From: JAFGPL01 sp963781805 | GTDB taxonomy: Bacteria > Bacteroidota > Bacteroidia > Bacteroidales > UBA10428 | Direction: 5' to 3' | DNA length: 64,000 nt | Assembly (NCBI GenBank): GCA_963781805.1 | Contig: CAWAHF010000004.1 | Span: forward strand, 3,844,001-3,908,000 | In this document: piece after piece, positions 17,885 to 26,731 of the stretch | Position numbering within the stretch: position 1 is the first letter of the stretch | How the letters are laid out: each line of letters starts with the position of its first letter | Position numbers and translations under genes: made by a program | The notes under the pieces: generated by a model | The model's input: only the letters and a program-made list of their open reading frames with translations | The model's database searches: none | What the model was told of the DNA's origin: nothing

Positions 17885-18757
17885 ATGAGATACGCATATT
17901 ACCCGGGATGTTCAGCAGAATCGACAGCACGCGACCAGTATATGTCGGTGATACATGTGGCCAAAGCACTTGATATCGAGTTGGTTGAACCCAAAGGGTG
18001 GACATGTTGCGGATCCACTCCTGCGCATCATACCGGTAAAATACTTTCCATAGCGCTGCCTGCAGCCAATCTTCTGATAACTCAGAAAATGGGGCTTGAT
18101 ATGGTGGTCTTCTGTGCTGCCTGTTATAACAGAATGAAAGTTGCCAATCATGAAATTCGAACCAATCCTGAAATCCGGAAAGAGGTGGCAAAATCATTAG
18201 GAGAAGACTACGATGGAACTGTTCGTGTCATTCATTTTGTTGAACTAATCATTAAAGAGATAGGAATTCAACGATTGAAAAAGCAATTCACACATATGCT
18301 GGATGGATTAAAGGTGGCAAGCTATTACGGGTGTCTGTTGGTGAGACCAAAGGATGTAACAGATTTTGATGATCCAGAAAATCCGACACTAATCGATCAA
18401 CTGGTGAAGAGTATGGGCGGTGAAAGCGTTGACTGGCCTCATAAGGTAGCTTGTTGTGGTGGAGGATTTGCTATTTCCAGGACTGATATTGTCATTGAAT
18501 TATCCGGCTCTGTACTTGAAATGGCTGAGTCATCTGGCGCTCAATGTATAGCGGTAGCATGTCCCATGTGCCAGATTAATCTGGATATGCGTCAGAGCAA
18601 TATCAATAAAATTAAAAATACATCTTACGAAATGCCAATTGTATACATTTCACAGTTGATAGGCTTGTGTCTTGGAATTTCACCCCGTAAGCTCGGGATG
18701 AATAAATGCATCGTTTCACCAAAGCCGGTGATTGAATTTGTCAAAGAGTCGGTATAA
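17885..18757 (+). CDS. hdrB: Heterodisulfide reductase subunit B-like protein (HdrB)
   Basis: A 290-residue protein with two complete CCG domains, which bind the non-cubane [4Fe-4S] clusters of HdrB. The first uses Cys9, Cys41, Cys42, Cys77 and Cys80 ('WTCCGSTP', 'CAACYNR'). The second uses Cys150, Cys190, Cys191, Cys226 and Cys229 ('VACCGGG', 'CPMCQ'). All ten ligands are present, so the protein should be active as a disulfide or electron-acceptor module. Bacteroidota do not make CoM or CoB, so the natural acceptor is unlikely to be a heterodisulfide; in Moorella-type complexes HdrB faces MetVF or an unknown thiol. hdrA follows after 15 bases. Confidence 0.92.
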   Translation: MRYAYYPGCSAESTARDQYMSVIHVAKALDIELVEPKGWTCCGSTPAHHTGKILSIALPAANLLITQKMGLDMVVFCAACYNRMKVANHEIRTNPEIRKEVAKSLGEDYDGTVRVIHFVELIIKEIGIQRLKKQFTHMLDGLKVASYYGCLLVRPKDVTDFDDPENPTLIDQLVKSMGGESVDWPHKVACCGGGFAISRTDIVIELSGSVLEMAESSGAQCIAVACPMCQINLDMRQSNINKIKNTSYEMPIVYISQLIGLCLGISPRKLGMNKCIVSPKPVIEFVKESV

Positions 18758-18772
18758 TTAATTCAGGAAAGG

Positions 18773-21700
18773 ATGAGTATGAACAATAAGAAAAAAATGG
18801 TTGGAGCCGTCCTGGTGGAAGGTGGTGGAATTGCAGGTGTTCAGGCATCTCTTGATCTGGCCAACTCCGGATATAAAGTTTACCTTGTGAATCGTTCGGC
18901 CACTATTGGCGGAATGATGTCACATCTTGACAAGACTTTTCCTACAGGGGACTGTGCTATTTGTGTTATCTCTCCCAAGCTGGTTGAATGTGCCCGAAAC
19001 CTAAATATTGAAATACTCTCTCTTTCGGAATTGGTAAACCTTGAAGGCGAACCGGGAAATTTTAAGGCAACTATAAAGAAATCACCCCGTTTTATCGACG
19101 AAACTATTTGTAATGATTGTGGGGAATGCACCACTGCCTGTCCTGTTGAAATAGATGATAAATTTAACCGGAACCTTGGGAAAAGAAAAGTAATTCAGAA
19201 ATACTATGCACAGGCAATTCCGAATATGCCCAATATGTTAAAACTCGGGCATGCCCCATGCAAAATGGAATGTCCCGCCAATATTAACGTTCAGGGCTAT
19301 GTTCAGCTTATCAAGAAAAAAGAATACGTAAAAGCTGTTAATCTTATCCGGGAAAGAAATCCACTGGCTGCAATTTGTGGGCGTGTTTGTCCTGCACCGT
19401 GTGAAAGCGCTTGTACCCGTGAACAGGTGGATAGCGCAATCGCCATACGTCAGCTAAAACGATTTGCCTCTGATGAGGAACTAAAGCTGGTAAAGTCCGG
19501 AGAACTGGCTTTGCCCGAGGAAAAATCGCCAGAACCAAATGCAAAGAAAGTGGCCGTTATAGGCGCCGGCCCTTCCGGATTAACTGCCGCTGCCGATTTG
19601 GCGGATAAGGGTTTTGCGGTTACCATTTACGAAGCAAAAAGCATAGCTGGGGGGATGTTGTATTGGGGCATACCGCAATACAGGCTTCCTAAAGAAATTT
19701 TGGATTATGAAATTGAACTCATCCAGCGAAAGGGAGTTAAAATTGTTTTGAATTGCTGTGTCGGAAAAAATATCAGTTTTGAAACACTTCAAAAGGAAAA
19801 TGATGCAGTTTATATAAGCGCGGGTGCACATGTAAGCAGAAAATTAGGGATTAAGGGTGAAGAAAAAGAAAGTGTGCTTTATGGTGTGGAATTTCTCAAA
19901 CAGGTAGGAGAACAAGAAGAAAAACCAGTGTTAAAGGGCAAAGTAACTGTGATAGGCGGTGGAAATGTGGCGGTAGATGTAGCCCGAACAGCTTTGCGTC
20001 TGGGCGCCGATAAAGTGGAACTTGTATCCCTCGAACAGCGTGATGAGATGCCGGCATATAAAGATGAAATTGAAGCCACCCTGGAAGAAGGAATTGTCAT
20101 CCGAAACGGATGGGGTCCCAACAAAATTATGGGAAATGGTTCGGTTACAGGAATTGAATTAAAACAATGTGTCAGTGTATTTGATAAAAATAGAAAATTC
20201 AAACCGGTTTATAATGAACGAAAACTTTCGAAAATCAAAACCGATCATTTGATTATTGCCATTGGTCAGATGGTTGATATTCAGCTCTCTGATCATCTGG
20301 GAATTGAAACCGAAAGAGGTTATTTTAAGGTGAATCCAATTACACTTGAAACTTCGGTTAAAGGAGTATTTGCCGGTGGGGATAATGCCTCAGGACCTGC
20401 AAGTGTAATTATGGCTGTGGCATCGGGAAAACGTGCAGCTGAATCAATCGGACGATTTCTGAATAAAGAAGATATGCTTTCGAATCGGTTTGAAGAAACG
20501 CTGAAACCGTTGACCGAAGAACTGCTTCCTGATCTTAGCGGACTTAATAAAAAGAAACGCGCTCTTGCAGATGAGCTTGAATCTCAGGAAAGACTGGGTA
20601 ATTTCAATGAAATTGAATCGGCATTTTCAGAAGATGATGCCATTGCTGAGGCAGAGCGGTGCCTCAACTGCGCCCAATGTTCTGAATGTATGGAGTGTGT
20701 GGCGGCATGCGAAAAGAAAGCCATCAATCATACGATGACCGATGAAATGATTGAACTTGAGGTTGGCGCTGTGGTGCTAACTCCCGGAATTGAAGAATTT
20801 ACCGCGGGAGTTAAGGGTGAATATGGATTCAATCTGTACAAAAATGTGCTTTCAAGTGTTCAGTTTGAACGCATGCTGTCAGCTGCAGGTCCTTTTGGCG
20901 GTCATGTTGTAAGAAGAGATGACGGGAAACCGGCTAAACGAATTGCATGGATTCAATGTGTGGGTTCACGTGATTCAAAAACCAATGAGTATTGTTCCTC
21001 GATATGTTGCATGGCAACAACAAAACAGGCAATGATCGCATCAGAACACCTTACGGACATGGAAGGGACCATCTTTAATATGGATATCAGGGCACATGGT
21101 AAAGATTTCGATCAGTATTACGAACGTGCCAAAGCCATGAATAATATTCATTATATAAAGAGTATGCCTTCACGGATCATCCAGGTTCCGCAGACCAATG
21201 ATCTGCGCCTGGGTTATATAGATGGTATAAATGGATATGTGGAAGAGGAGTTTGACTTGGTTGTTCTGGCTGTAGGTCTTGATCCGAAAGATTCGGTTAC
21301 CGAAAGTATCAGTAAACTGGGAATCGAGATGAATGCCTATGGATTTTGTCTTACTGACAGGATGAATCCATTGGCCACATCCAAACCCGGCGTATTTGTC
21401 GGCGGAGCTTTCCAGGAACCCAAAGATATTCCCGAAACAGTTATGCAGGCAAGCGCTGCAGCTTCTATGGCAATGGAATTGCTGGCACCTGCAAAAAACA
21501 CAATGATAAAAACCAGGGAATATCCGCAGGAACACGACGTAAGTGACGAAAAGCCAAGAATCGGAGTTTTTGTTTGTCATTGCGGGATAAATATTGCAGG
21601 AACGGTGGATGTTGAAAAAGTTACTGAAAGTATAAAGGACGAACCAGGAGTTGTTTTTGCCTCACATACCATGTACACCTGTTCAAATGCAAGTCTTTCA

Positions 21701-23230
21701 AACATTAAAGAACAGATATCGCTTCACCGGCTCAACAGAATTGTGGTGGCATCATGCACTCCACGAACACATGAGCCCATATTTCGTGAAACCTTGCGTG
21801 AAGCGGGATTGAATCCCTACTTGTTTGAATTATCAAATATTCGTGATCAATGCTCGTGGGTTCATTCCTCAGAGCCTGAAAATGCTACGGAAAAGGCAAT
21901 TGAACTGGTTAAAATGTCCATTTCCAGGTCGTTTCATTTATTTCCACTCGAAGGTGAAAGAATACCTATTCATCAGAATGCAGTGGTTTTCGGAGGCGGA
22001 GTCAGCGGATTAACAGCTGCATTGTCTTTAGCTGAGCAGGGATATGATGTTGATTTGATTGAAAAATCATCAAAACTCGGAGGGAACATGGAATTTATTC
22101 ACAGTACACTTGAGAATGAATCCACCCTTGATTTTATCGATCAACTGATTGAAAATGTGAATAAGCAACGAAATATAGATGTTTATCTGGACTCTGAAAT
22201 TGAAAGTGTGTCGGGTCATATAGGCGATTTTAAAGTGAAGCTTACCCGGGAGGGAAAATTAAAAGAACTTATATGTGGAGCGATAATTATTGCTACAGGC
22301 GCAAAACCGGTTAAAACAGAGGAATACTCCTATGGAATTGTTAAAAATATCATGACCCAGATTGAACTTGAGAAATTGTTGCATTCGAAAAAAGCTGATA
22401 AGAAAGGCGATACTTATGTGATGATACAATGTGTTGGGTCAAGAACTCCGGAAAGACCTTATTGTAGCAGAATTTGTTGTTCAATGGCTGTTAAAAATGC
22501 ATTGAAAATAAAGAAGGATGATCCGGAGGCGAAGATTTTCATTCTATACCGGGACATCAGAACCTACGGTTTCAGGGAGAAATATTACAGGGAAGCCAGG
22601 AAAGCAGGAGTAATTTTTATCCGTTATAATGAAGAAAATCCCCCCGTTGTTTCAGATATCGATGGGGTATTGAGTTCAGTAAAAGTGGAAAGTCCCGATT
22701 TCCCAGAATCAATTATTATCGAAGCAGATAAACTGATATTGAGCACTGGTCTGGATGCAAATGAAGATAACAGGCGCATTTCGGATATGCTTAAAGTGCC
22801 CTTAAATTCAAATGGATTTTATGTGGAAGCACATATGAAACTCAGACCCGTGGATTTTGCAACAGAAGGATTATTCCTGTGCGGTCTGGCACACTCACCT
22901 AAAATGATCGATGAGAATATTTCCCAGGCCAAAGCTGCTGCTGCACGTGCGGCGACTATTCTTTCAAAAACCCATCTCGAAGTTGGCGCACAGGTTTCTG
23001 TTGTCGATCAGGAAAAATGTATTTCGTGTATGACTTGCGTAAAAGCATGTCCTTATGGTGCACCCATGCTTAACTATGATCATAAGGCAGAAATTGAAAA
23101 AGCCAAATGTATGGGTTGCGGGATTTGTGCTTCCGAATGTCCTGCCAGAGCCATTCAGCTGAATCATTTCCGCTCAGGACATTTTAAAAATATGATAGAT
23201 ACGTTGTTTGATGTTGTCGAAACAGTATGA
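18773..23230 (+). CDS. hdrA: Giant HdrA: HdrA - GltD/NfnB insertion - HdrA fusion
   Basis: 1485 residues, more than twice the methanogen HdrA. Residues 1-130 form an HdrA FAD half ('VEGGGIAGVQ', 'TFPTGDCAIC', ferredoxin Cys113/116/119/123). From about 155 to 600 a GltD/NfnB-type NAD(P)H-FAD unit is inserted: N-terminal cysteines 163 and 167, 'CGRVCPAPCESAC' at 202-214, a GAGPSG FAD loop at 264-269, a GGGNVA nucleotide loop at 395-400 and 'VFAGGD' near 532. A cysteine-rich ferredoxin follows at 630-650, then the rest of the first HdrA. Residues 925-1485 are a second, complete HdrA starting 'IGVFVCHCGINIAG', with its own 'FGGGVSGL' FAD loop near 1070 and a two-cluster ferredoxin at about 1413-1465. 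Three flavin sites in one chain make it the likely bifurcating hub and NAD(P)H entry point. Confidence 0.9.
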   Translation: MSMNNKKKMVGAVLVEGGGIAGVQASLDLANSGYKVYLVNRSATIGGMMSHLDKTFPTGDCAICVISPKLVECARNLNIEILSLSELVNLEGEPGNFKATIKKSPRFIDETICNDCGECTTACPVEIDDKFNRNLGKRKVIQKYYAQAIPNMPNMLKLGHAPCKMECPANINVQGYVQLIKKKEYVKAVNLIRERNPLAAICGRVCPAPCESACTREQVDSAIAIRQLKRFASDEELKLVKSGELALPEEKSPEPNAKKVAVIGAGPSGLTAAADLADKGFAVTIYEAKSIAGGMLYWGIPQYRLPKEILDYEIELIQRKGVKIVLNCCVGKNISFETLQKENDAVYISAGAHVSRKLGIKGEEKESVLYGVEFLKQVGEQEEKPVLKGKVTVIGGGNVAVDVARTALRLGADKVELVSLEQRDEMPAYKDEIEATLEEGIVIRNGWGPNKIMGNGSVTGIELKQCVSVFDKNRKFKPVYNERKLSKIKTDHLIIAIGQMVDIQLSDHLGIETERGYFKVNPITLETSVKGVFAGGDNASGPASVIMAVASGKRAAESIGRFLNKEDMLSNRFEETLKPLTEELLPDLSGLNKKKRALADELESQERLGNFNEIESAFSEDDAIAEAERCLNCAQCSECMECVAACEKKAINHTMTDEMIELEVGAVVLTPGIEEFTAGVKGEYGFNLYKNVLSSVQFERMLSAAGPFGGHVVRRDDGKPAKRIAWIQCVGSRDSKTNEYCSSICCMATTKQAMIASEHLTDMEGTIFNMDIRAHGKDFDQYYERAKAMNNIHYIKSMPSRIIQVPQTNDLRLGYIDGINGYVEEEFDLVVLAVGLDPKDSVTESISKLGIEMNAYGFCLTDRMNPLATSKPGVFVGGAFQEPKDIPETVMQASAAASMAMELLAPAKNTMIKTREYPQEHDVSDEKPRIGVFVCHCGINIAGTVDVEKVTESIKDEPGVVFASHTMYTCSNASLSNIKEQISLHRLNRIVVASCTPRTHEPIFRETLREAGLNPYLFELSNIRDQCSWVHSSEPENATEKAIELVKMSISRSFHLFPLEGERIPIHQNAVVFGGGVSGLTAALSLAEQGYDVDLIEKSSKLGGNMEFIHSTLENESTLDFIDQLIENVNKQRNIDVYLDSEIESVSGHIGDFKVKLTREGKLKELICGAIIIATGAKPVKTEEYSYGIVKNIMTQIELEKLLHSKKADKKGDTYVMIQCVGSRTPERPYCSRICCSMAVKNALKIKKDDPEAKIFILYRDIRTYGFREKYYREARKAGVIFIRYNEENPPVVSDIDGVLSSVKVESPDFPESIIIEADKLILSTGLDANEDNRRISDMLKVPLNSNGFYVEAHMKLRPVDFATEGLFLCGLAHSPKMIDENISQAKAAAARAATILSKTHLEVGAQVSVVDQEKCISCMTCVKACPYGAPMLNYDHKAEIEKAKCMGCGICASECPARAIQLNHFRSGHFKNMIDTLFDVVETV

Positions 23231-23233
23231 TAA

Positions 23234-23683
23234 ATGGATAATAAAAACTTTGAACCTAAAATAGTCGCCTTTTGCTGTCACTTCTGCGCCTACGCATCGG
23301 CAGATCTGGCCGGTTCTATGCGATTGCAGTATCCCACCGGTGTAAGGATAATTCGTACTCCCTGTACAGGCCGGCTGGAAGCCGAGTACTTTATGAGAGC
23401 TATTGAAAACGGCGCAGACGGAGTGCTTATTGCCGGATGCCTGGAAGGTGGATGTCATTTTATTGAAGGAAATCTTTTCGCAAAAAGAAGGGTGAATGCC
23501 ATACGGGACCTTTTGGAAGAGTGTGGAATTAAAAAAGAGCGTCTGCGAATGGTCAATGTTTCGGCAGCCGGTGCAGTTAACCTGGTAAAAATAATACATG
23601 AAATGGTTGATGAAATTAAACTATTGGGACCTAATCCGATAGGAACTAAAAATATAAAACTAAAAGAGGAGACTTCGAAATGA
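23234..23683 (+). CDS. mvhD: MvhD/FlpD-type [2Fe-2S] electron-transfer protein
   Basis: A 149-residue canonical MvhD with Cys14/15/18 ('FCCHFCAY'), Cys44 ('TPCTGR') and Cys69/74 ('GCLEGGCHF'), and the typical 'EGNLFAKRRV' segment. It carries electrons between HdrA and a partner oxidoreductase. It starts three bases after the hdrA stop and overlaps metV by four bases (ATGA). No MvhA or MvhG hydrogenase subunits are present, so the partner here is more likely MetVF or the GltD-like domain of HdrA. Confidence 0.93.
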   Translation: MDNKNFEPKIVAFCCHFCAYASADLAGSMRLQYPTGVRIIRTPCTGRLEAEYFMRAIENGADGVLIAGCLEGGCHFIEGNLFAKRRVNAIRDLLEECGIKKERLRMVNVSAAGAVNLVKIIHEMVDEIKLLGPNPIGTKNIKLKEETSK

Positions 23684-24348
23684 TTGTAGCAGAGAGAAAA
23701 AAAATACCCGAAATTCTTGATATCGTCAAGGAACATAAAAATGTACTTGTATTGGGTTGTGGAACCTGTGTTACGGTTTGCCTGGCGGGTGGTGAACGTG
23801 AAGTATCAATCATTTCTTCAGCGCTGAGAATTGCCACAAAAAAAGCGGGAGTATACATCAAATTCAATGAATATACCATTGAACGGCAGTGCGATAATGT
23901 ATTTATTGAAGGGGCAGCCGAAGAAATCAAGAAGAACGATGCTGTACTTTCATTGGGCTGCGGTGCAGGCGTGCAGGCCATTGCCGAGAGATATCCCGAC
24001 AAGCCGGTATATGCAGGACTAAATACTGCTTTTTTGGGAATTCTTGAATCAAGAGGTGTCTGGACTGAAAAATGCGCCCAGTGCGGAGCCTGTTTGCTGG
24101 CGGATTTTGGCGGTATTTGCCCTGTAACCCGCTGTGCAAAGCACATTTTGAACGGTCCGTGTGGAGGGTCACGCGAAGACAGATGTGAAGTGAGTCCTGA
24201 CCAACCATGTGCCTGGCAGATGATTTATAAACGGTTGAAAGATATCGGAGAATCAGATAAAATTAAGAAAATTTATCCGATGAAAGACTGGAGCAAAAGT
24301 CTTGACGGAGGATGCCGAACCATTATAAGAGAAGATCACAGGATTTAA
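23680..24348 (+). CDS. metV: MetV, zinc/iron-sulfur partner of MetF
   Basis: A 222-residue protein of the methylenetetrahydrofolate reductase C-terminal family (MetV). It is very cysteine-rich: Cys27/30/34 ('GCGTCVTVC'), Cys71, Cys94, and a C-terminal group at 132/135/138/147/152/161/169/177 ('CAQCGACLLADFGGICP', 'NGPCGGS'). In acetogens MetV forms a tight complex with MetF and connects it to the electron chain. Its start overlaps the end of mvhD by four bases. It closes the operon and is followed by a hairpin with a T-run at 24357-24380. MetF and MetV lie at opposite ends of the same operon, which is unusual because they are commonly adjacent. Confidence 0.92.
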   Translation: MIVAERKKIPEILDIVKEHKNVLVLGCGTCVTVCLAGGEREVSIISSALRIATKKAGVYIKFNEYTIERQCDNVFIEGAAEEIKKNDAVLSLGCGAGVQAIAERYPDKPVYAGLNTAFLGILESRGVWTEKCAQCGACLLADFGGICPVTRCAKHILNGPCGGSREDRCEVSPDQPCAWQMIYKRLKDIGESDKIKKIYPMKDWSKSLDGGCRTIIREDHRI

Positions 24349-24356
24349 AAAATTGC

Positions 24357-24380
24357 TTGTAATATCTTACAATTTTTTAT
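24357..24380 (+). terminator. Terminator of the Hdr operon
   Basis: Stem TTGTAA / TTACAA with a four-base loop (24357-24372) followed by a TTTTTT run, nine bases after the metV stop. The stem is short and AT-only, so the call rests on position and the T-run. Confidence 0.45.
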
Positions 24381-24398
24381 TTTCTATTTTATATATGA

Positions 24399-25238
24399 TT
24401 AAAGATGACTTCTGAATGCCCTGTCTGTTATCGGATTTGCCAGGAACGGAGACAGTCCTAATTTTTCAATCGTTTTTCTGCAGAATTCAAGAGGTTTGGT
24501 TTCGTTTCCGGAATAGTTCTCTTTAACCAAATTATCAATTTTTCTCATATAATTATCTCCATCTTCAATTAAAACTTCTATTTCCTCCCTGTTTTTAAAC
24601 GGTAGAGTCCAGGAGGTAAGTAATATTGAATATTGGTTGTTTTCCCAGATTGCCTTGAGCGAATTCATTAAGTCCTGAAAATTATCATAATTCGGGATGT
24701 CATTTTTCAGGGGAATGGAATCGGCGGTAAAAAGAATTTTGTCTTCTTTAAAATACAGGTTGATCAATCCTTTAGAATGTCCCGGTGAATGAATGTTTTC
24801 AATGGTAATGTCATCATCGACTTTCGTGCTTTGTCCGTCAACTAAAAATTCATCTATCTTTACCGGCCTGTCAACCAGGTTGAAAAATCCCGGAACCGGT
24901 CTCTGCTCATTTTGAAGGGATATGTTTTCTATCCATTCTTTCTCCAGTTCATGCGCCAGCACTTTACAGCCGGTTATTTCTTTTATCTTTGCCGCACTGC
25001 CAATATGATCGGGATGTGAGTGAGAAAGAACAATCGTATCAATATCAGTATGTGATCTCCCATTTTTACGGATATATTCAACTATTTTTTCTTCACTCCC
25101 TTTCACACCAGTGTCAACAAGTGTAATCTTGTTTCCGAAGATTATCAATACATTCACAAATCTGGGTAACTTTTTGTCAGGACCAAGAGTGATTTCAAAG
25201 TCTATTTTTAGAAGATGTATTTTATCTGTAAGTTTCAT
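24399..25238 (-). CDS. MBL-fold metallo-hydrolase
   Basis: A 279-residue metallo-beta-lactamase-fold protein. The metal motif is complete: 'LSHSHPDH' with His73, His75, Asp77 and His78, then 'SPGHSKG' and 'FTADSIP' for the remaining ligands. There is no signal peptide, so it is cytoplasmic. The length and single domain fit the broad group of thioesterase, lactonase and persulfide hydrolases. It faces the Hdr operon convergently and is monocistronic. The substrate cannot be predicted from these motifs. Confidence 0.88.
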   Translation of the reverse strand: MKLTDKIHLLKIDFEITLGPDKKLPRFVNVLIIFGNKITLVDTGVKGSEEKIVEYIRKNGRSHTDIDTIVLSHSHPDHIGSAAKIKEITGCKVLAHELEKEWIENISLQNEQRPVPGFFNLVDRPVKIDEFLVDGQSTKVDDDITIENIHSPGHSKGLINLYFKEDKILFTADSIPLKNDIPNYDNFQDLMNSLKAIWENNQYSILLTSWTLPFKNREEIEVLIEDGDNYMRKIDNLVKENYSGNETKPLEFCRKTIEKLGLSPFLANPITDRAFRSHL

Positions 25239-25464
25239 ATCATTGTGAATTAAGATTCAACCTATAAAAATAATATAATGATATTTTTTTTAAGGTTTTT
25301 TGAAAATATTTTGGGTTGATTAATCAATGATAGATTCAGGACAAAAAACCTTTAACGGATGTGATGAATTATTTCTAAAAGATAATTAAAGGTGTACAGT
25401 TTGCGAATATCTTTTCATTGGTTATTTTTACAGACTAAGTGAAAACTCAATTTTGAAACTCAAT

Positions 25465-25884
25465 ATGAATACACTGGTAATCTATTACAGTAAAAAAGGC
25501 ACTACCCGTCAGTTTGCCTACGAAATCGATAAATATCTTAAAAGTTCAGGGTACGGTTCGAGAATGATTTCCATTTATGACGTTCAGAACAATGATATCA
25601 AAAAGGCTGATATTGTTTTGATTGGCTGCTGGACACACGGCTTGTTTGTGGTTCTTCAGCACCCGGATAAGACATGGCGTCAGTATGCAGCACAGTTTCC
25701 CGATCTCAAAGGAAAGAAAGTTGGATTTTTTACTACGTACATGCTTGCAACAGGAACCATGTTCAGTAATATGCAGCGAACTTTAAGAGATAAGCTGGAT
25801 AAACCGGTAAGATTGAATCTTAAATCTAAAAACGGAAAATTGTCTGAGGGAAATAAAACACTTATTATGCAATTTCTTAAGTAA
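25465..25884 (+). CDS. Flavodoxin-like protein
   Basis: A 139-residue single-domain flavodoxin-fold protein. The FMN phosphate loop is 'YYSKKGTTRQFAYEI' (residues 6-20), the second loop is 'IGCWTHGLFV', and 'GKKVGFFTTYMLATGTM' fits the third flavin loop. I start it at the ATG at 25465; a TTG 12 bases upstream would only add four residues. It may act as a low-potential one- or two-electron carrier, possibly for the Hdr system 1 kb upstream, but no operon link exists. A perfect TTGAAAATTTTCAA palindrome (25890-25903) follows the stop. Confidence 0.82.
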   Translation: MNTLVIYYSKKGTTRQFAYEIDKYLKSSGYGSRMISIYDVQNNDIKKADIVLIGCWTHGLFVVLQHPDKTWRQYAAQFPDLKGKKVGFFTTYMLATGTMFSNMQRTLRDKLDKPVRLNLKSKNGKLSEGNKTLIMQFLK

Positions 25885-25933
25885 ACTTATTGAAAATTTT
25901 CAACAAACCCTATCCATGATCAGAAGGGAAAAT

Positions 25934-26728
25934 ATGAAATATCTCACTAAATTCCTGATTACTATATTCTTTGTATTATTCAGTATGTCAGCAGGGTTCT
26001 CGCAGAAAACAAGGCATTTTGAGGTGAAATATTCAATTGGTCTCATGAAGACCATAGTGCAGGATGAGTGGGATAATTTTATGATTTATAGCAATAAGAA
26101 ATTTCAACCCTTTAGGATTGAACTTAGCTATAATGATAAAAAATGGATCCAACTGGTAAGCTTTTATTACATGACGGATAAGCTGAAAGCTTTGAATGGA
26201 GAGGAACTCTACAATTATAATTATGTTGAAATCCGGCATGGGGAATTAAATTATGATCTTTTATATCAGGTGTATAAATCGGAAAATCAGAAATTTTCGG
26301 TTTTTGCAGGTATGGGGGTGCATGGTTTTGGTTCGTTTCGTCACAGGGAATCATTAAATAAGCAATATCCTTATACAGACTTTGTCGATTCGTACGATGT
26401 TAATTCAGGATCATTACAGATTACAGCTTGCCCAAATTATACCAACGGTAAACATTATTTTGGCCTGACACTCTCCACCGGTTTTCTAAGTTACTTAACA
26501 CGTCCAGATTACTATAATTCACGATTCAATTCCAATGATGGAAAATGGCTTATTGTTTCCTTTAATAAACATTTTAATATGCTATCGCTGATAGAATACA
26601 AATATGATATCTCAAAAAGATTTTCTTTGAGTCTTGAATACAGGTTTTTTTATTATAGTTATTCCCTTCCCTATAAGCTTAAAGTGCTGAATAAAAACTA
26701 TCTGGCAGGTTTAATCTATAATTTTTAG
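25934..26728 (+). CDS. Predicted outer-membrane barrel protein
   Basis: 264 residues from the ATG at 25934, which is preceded by AGAAGGG and begins a clean signal peptide ('MKYLTKFLITIFFVLFSMSAGFSQ'). The upstream ATG at 25916 would place 'MIRREN' before it and is less likely. The mature protein is tyrosine-, phenylalanine- and asparagine-rich with repeated amphipathic strands ('WIQLVSFYYM', 'FSLSLEYRFFYYSYSL') and ends in 'AGLIYNF', the terminal aromatic expected of a beta-barrel. It is probably co-transcribed with the S41 lipoprotein that starts three bases after its stop. No named family is recognised. Confidence 0.65.
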   Translation: MKYLTKFLITIFFVLFSMSAGFSQKTRHFEVKYSIGLMKTIVQDEWDNFMIYSNKKFQPFRIELSYNDKKWIQLVSFYYMTDKLKALNGEELYNYNYVEIRHGELNYDLLYQVYKSENQKFSVFAGMGVHGFGSFRHRESLNKQYPYTDFVDSYDVNSGSLQITACPNYTNGKHYFGLTLSTGFLSYLTRPDYYNSRFNSNDGKWLIVSFNKHFNMLSLIEYKYDISKRFSLSLEYRFFYYSYSLPYKLKVLNKNYLAGLIYNF

Positions 26729-26731
26729 GAT

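Noticed and set aside
16796..23230. True methanogen heterodisulfide reductase
   Set aside because: HdrABC-type proteins in Bacteroidota cannot use CoM-CoB heterodisulfide, and no methanogenesis genes are present; the homology indicates an electron-transfer complex only.
9819..24348. Complete Wood-Ljungdahl acetogenesis pathway
   Set aside because: Only MetF/MetV and Hdr-type subunits are present. No CODH/ACS, formate dehydrogenase, formyl-THF ligase or corrinoid protein genes are in the window.
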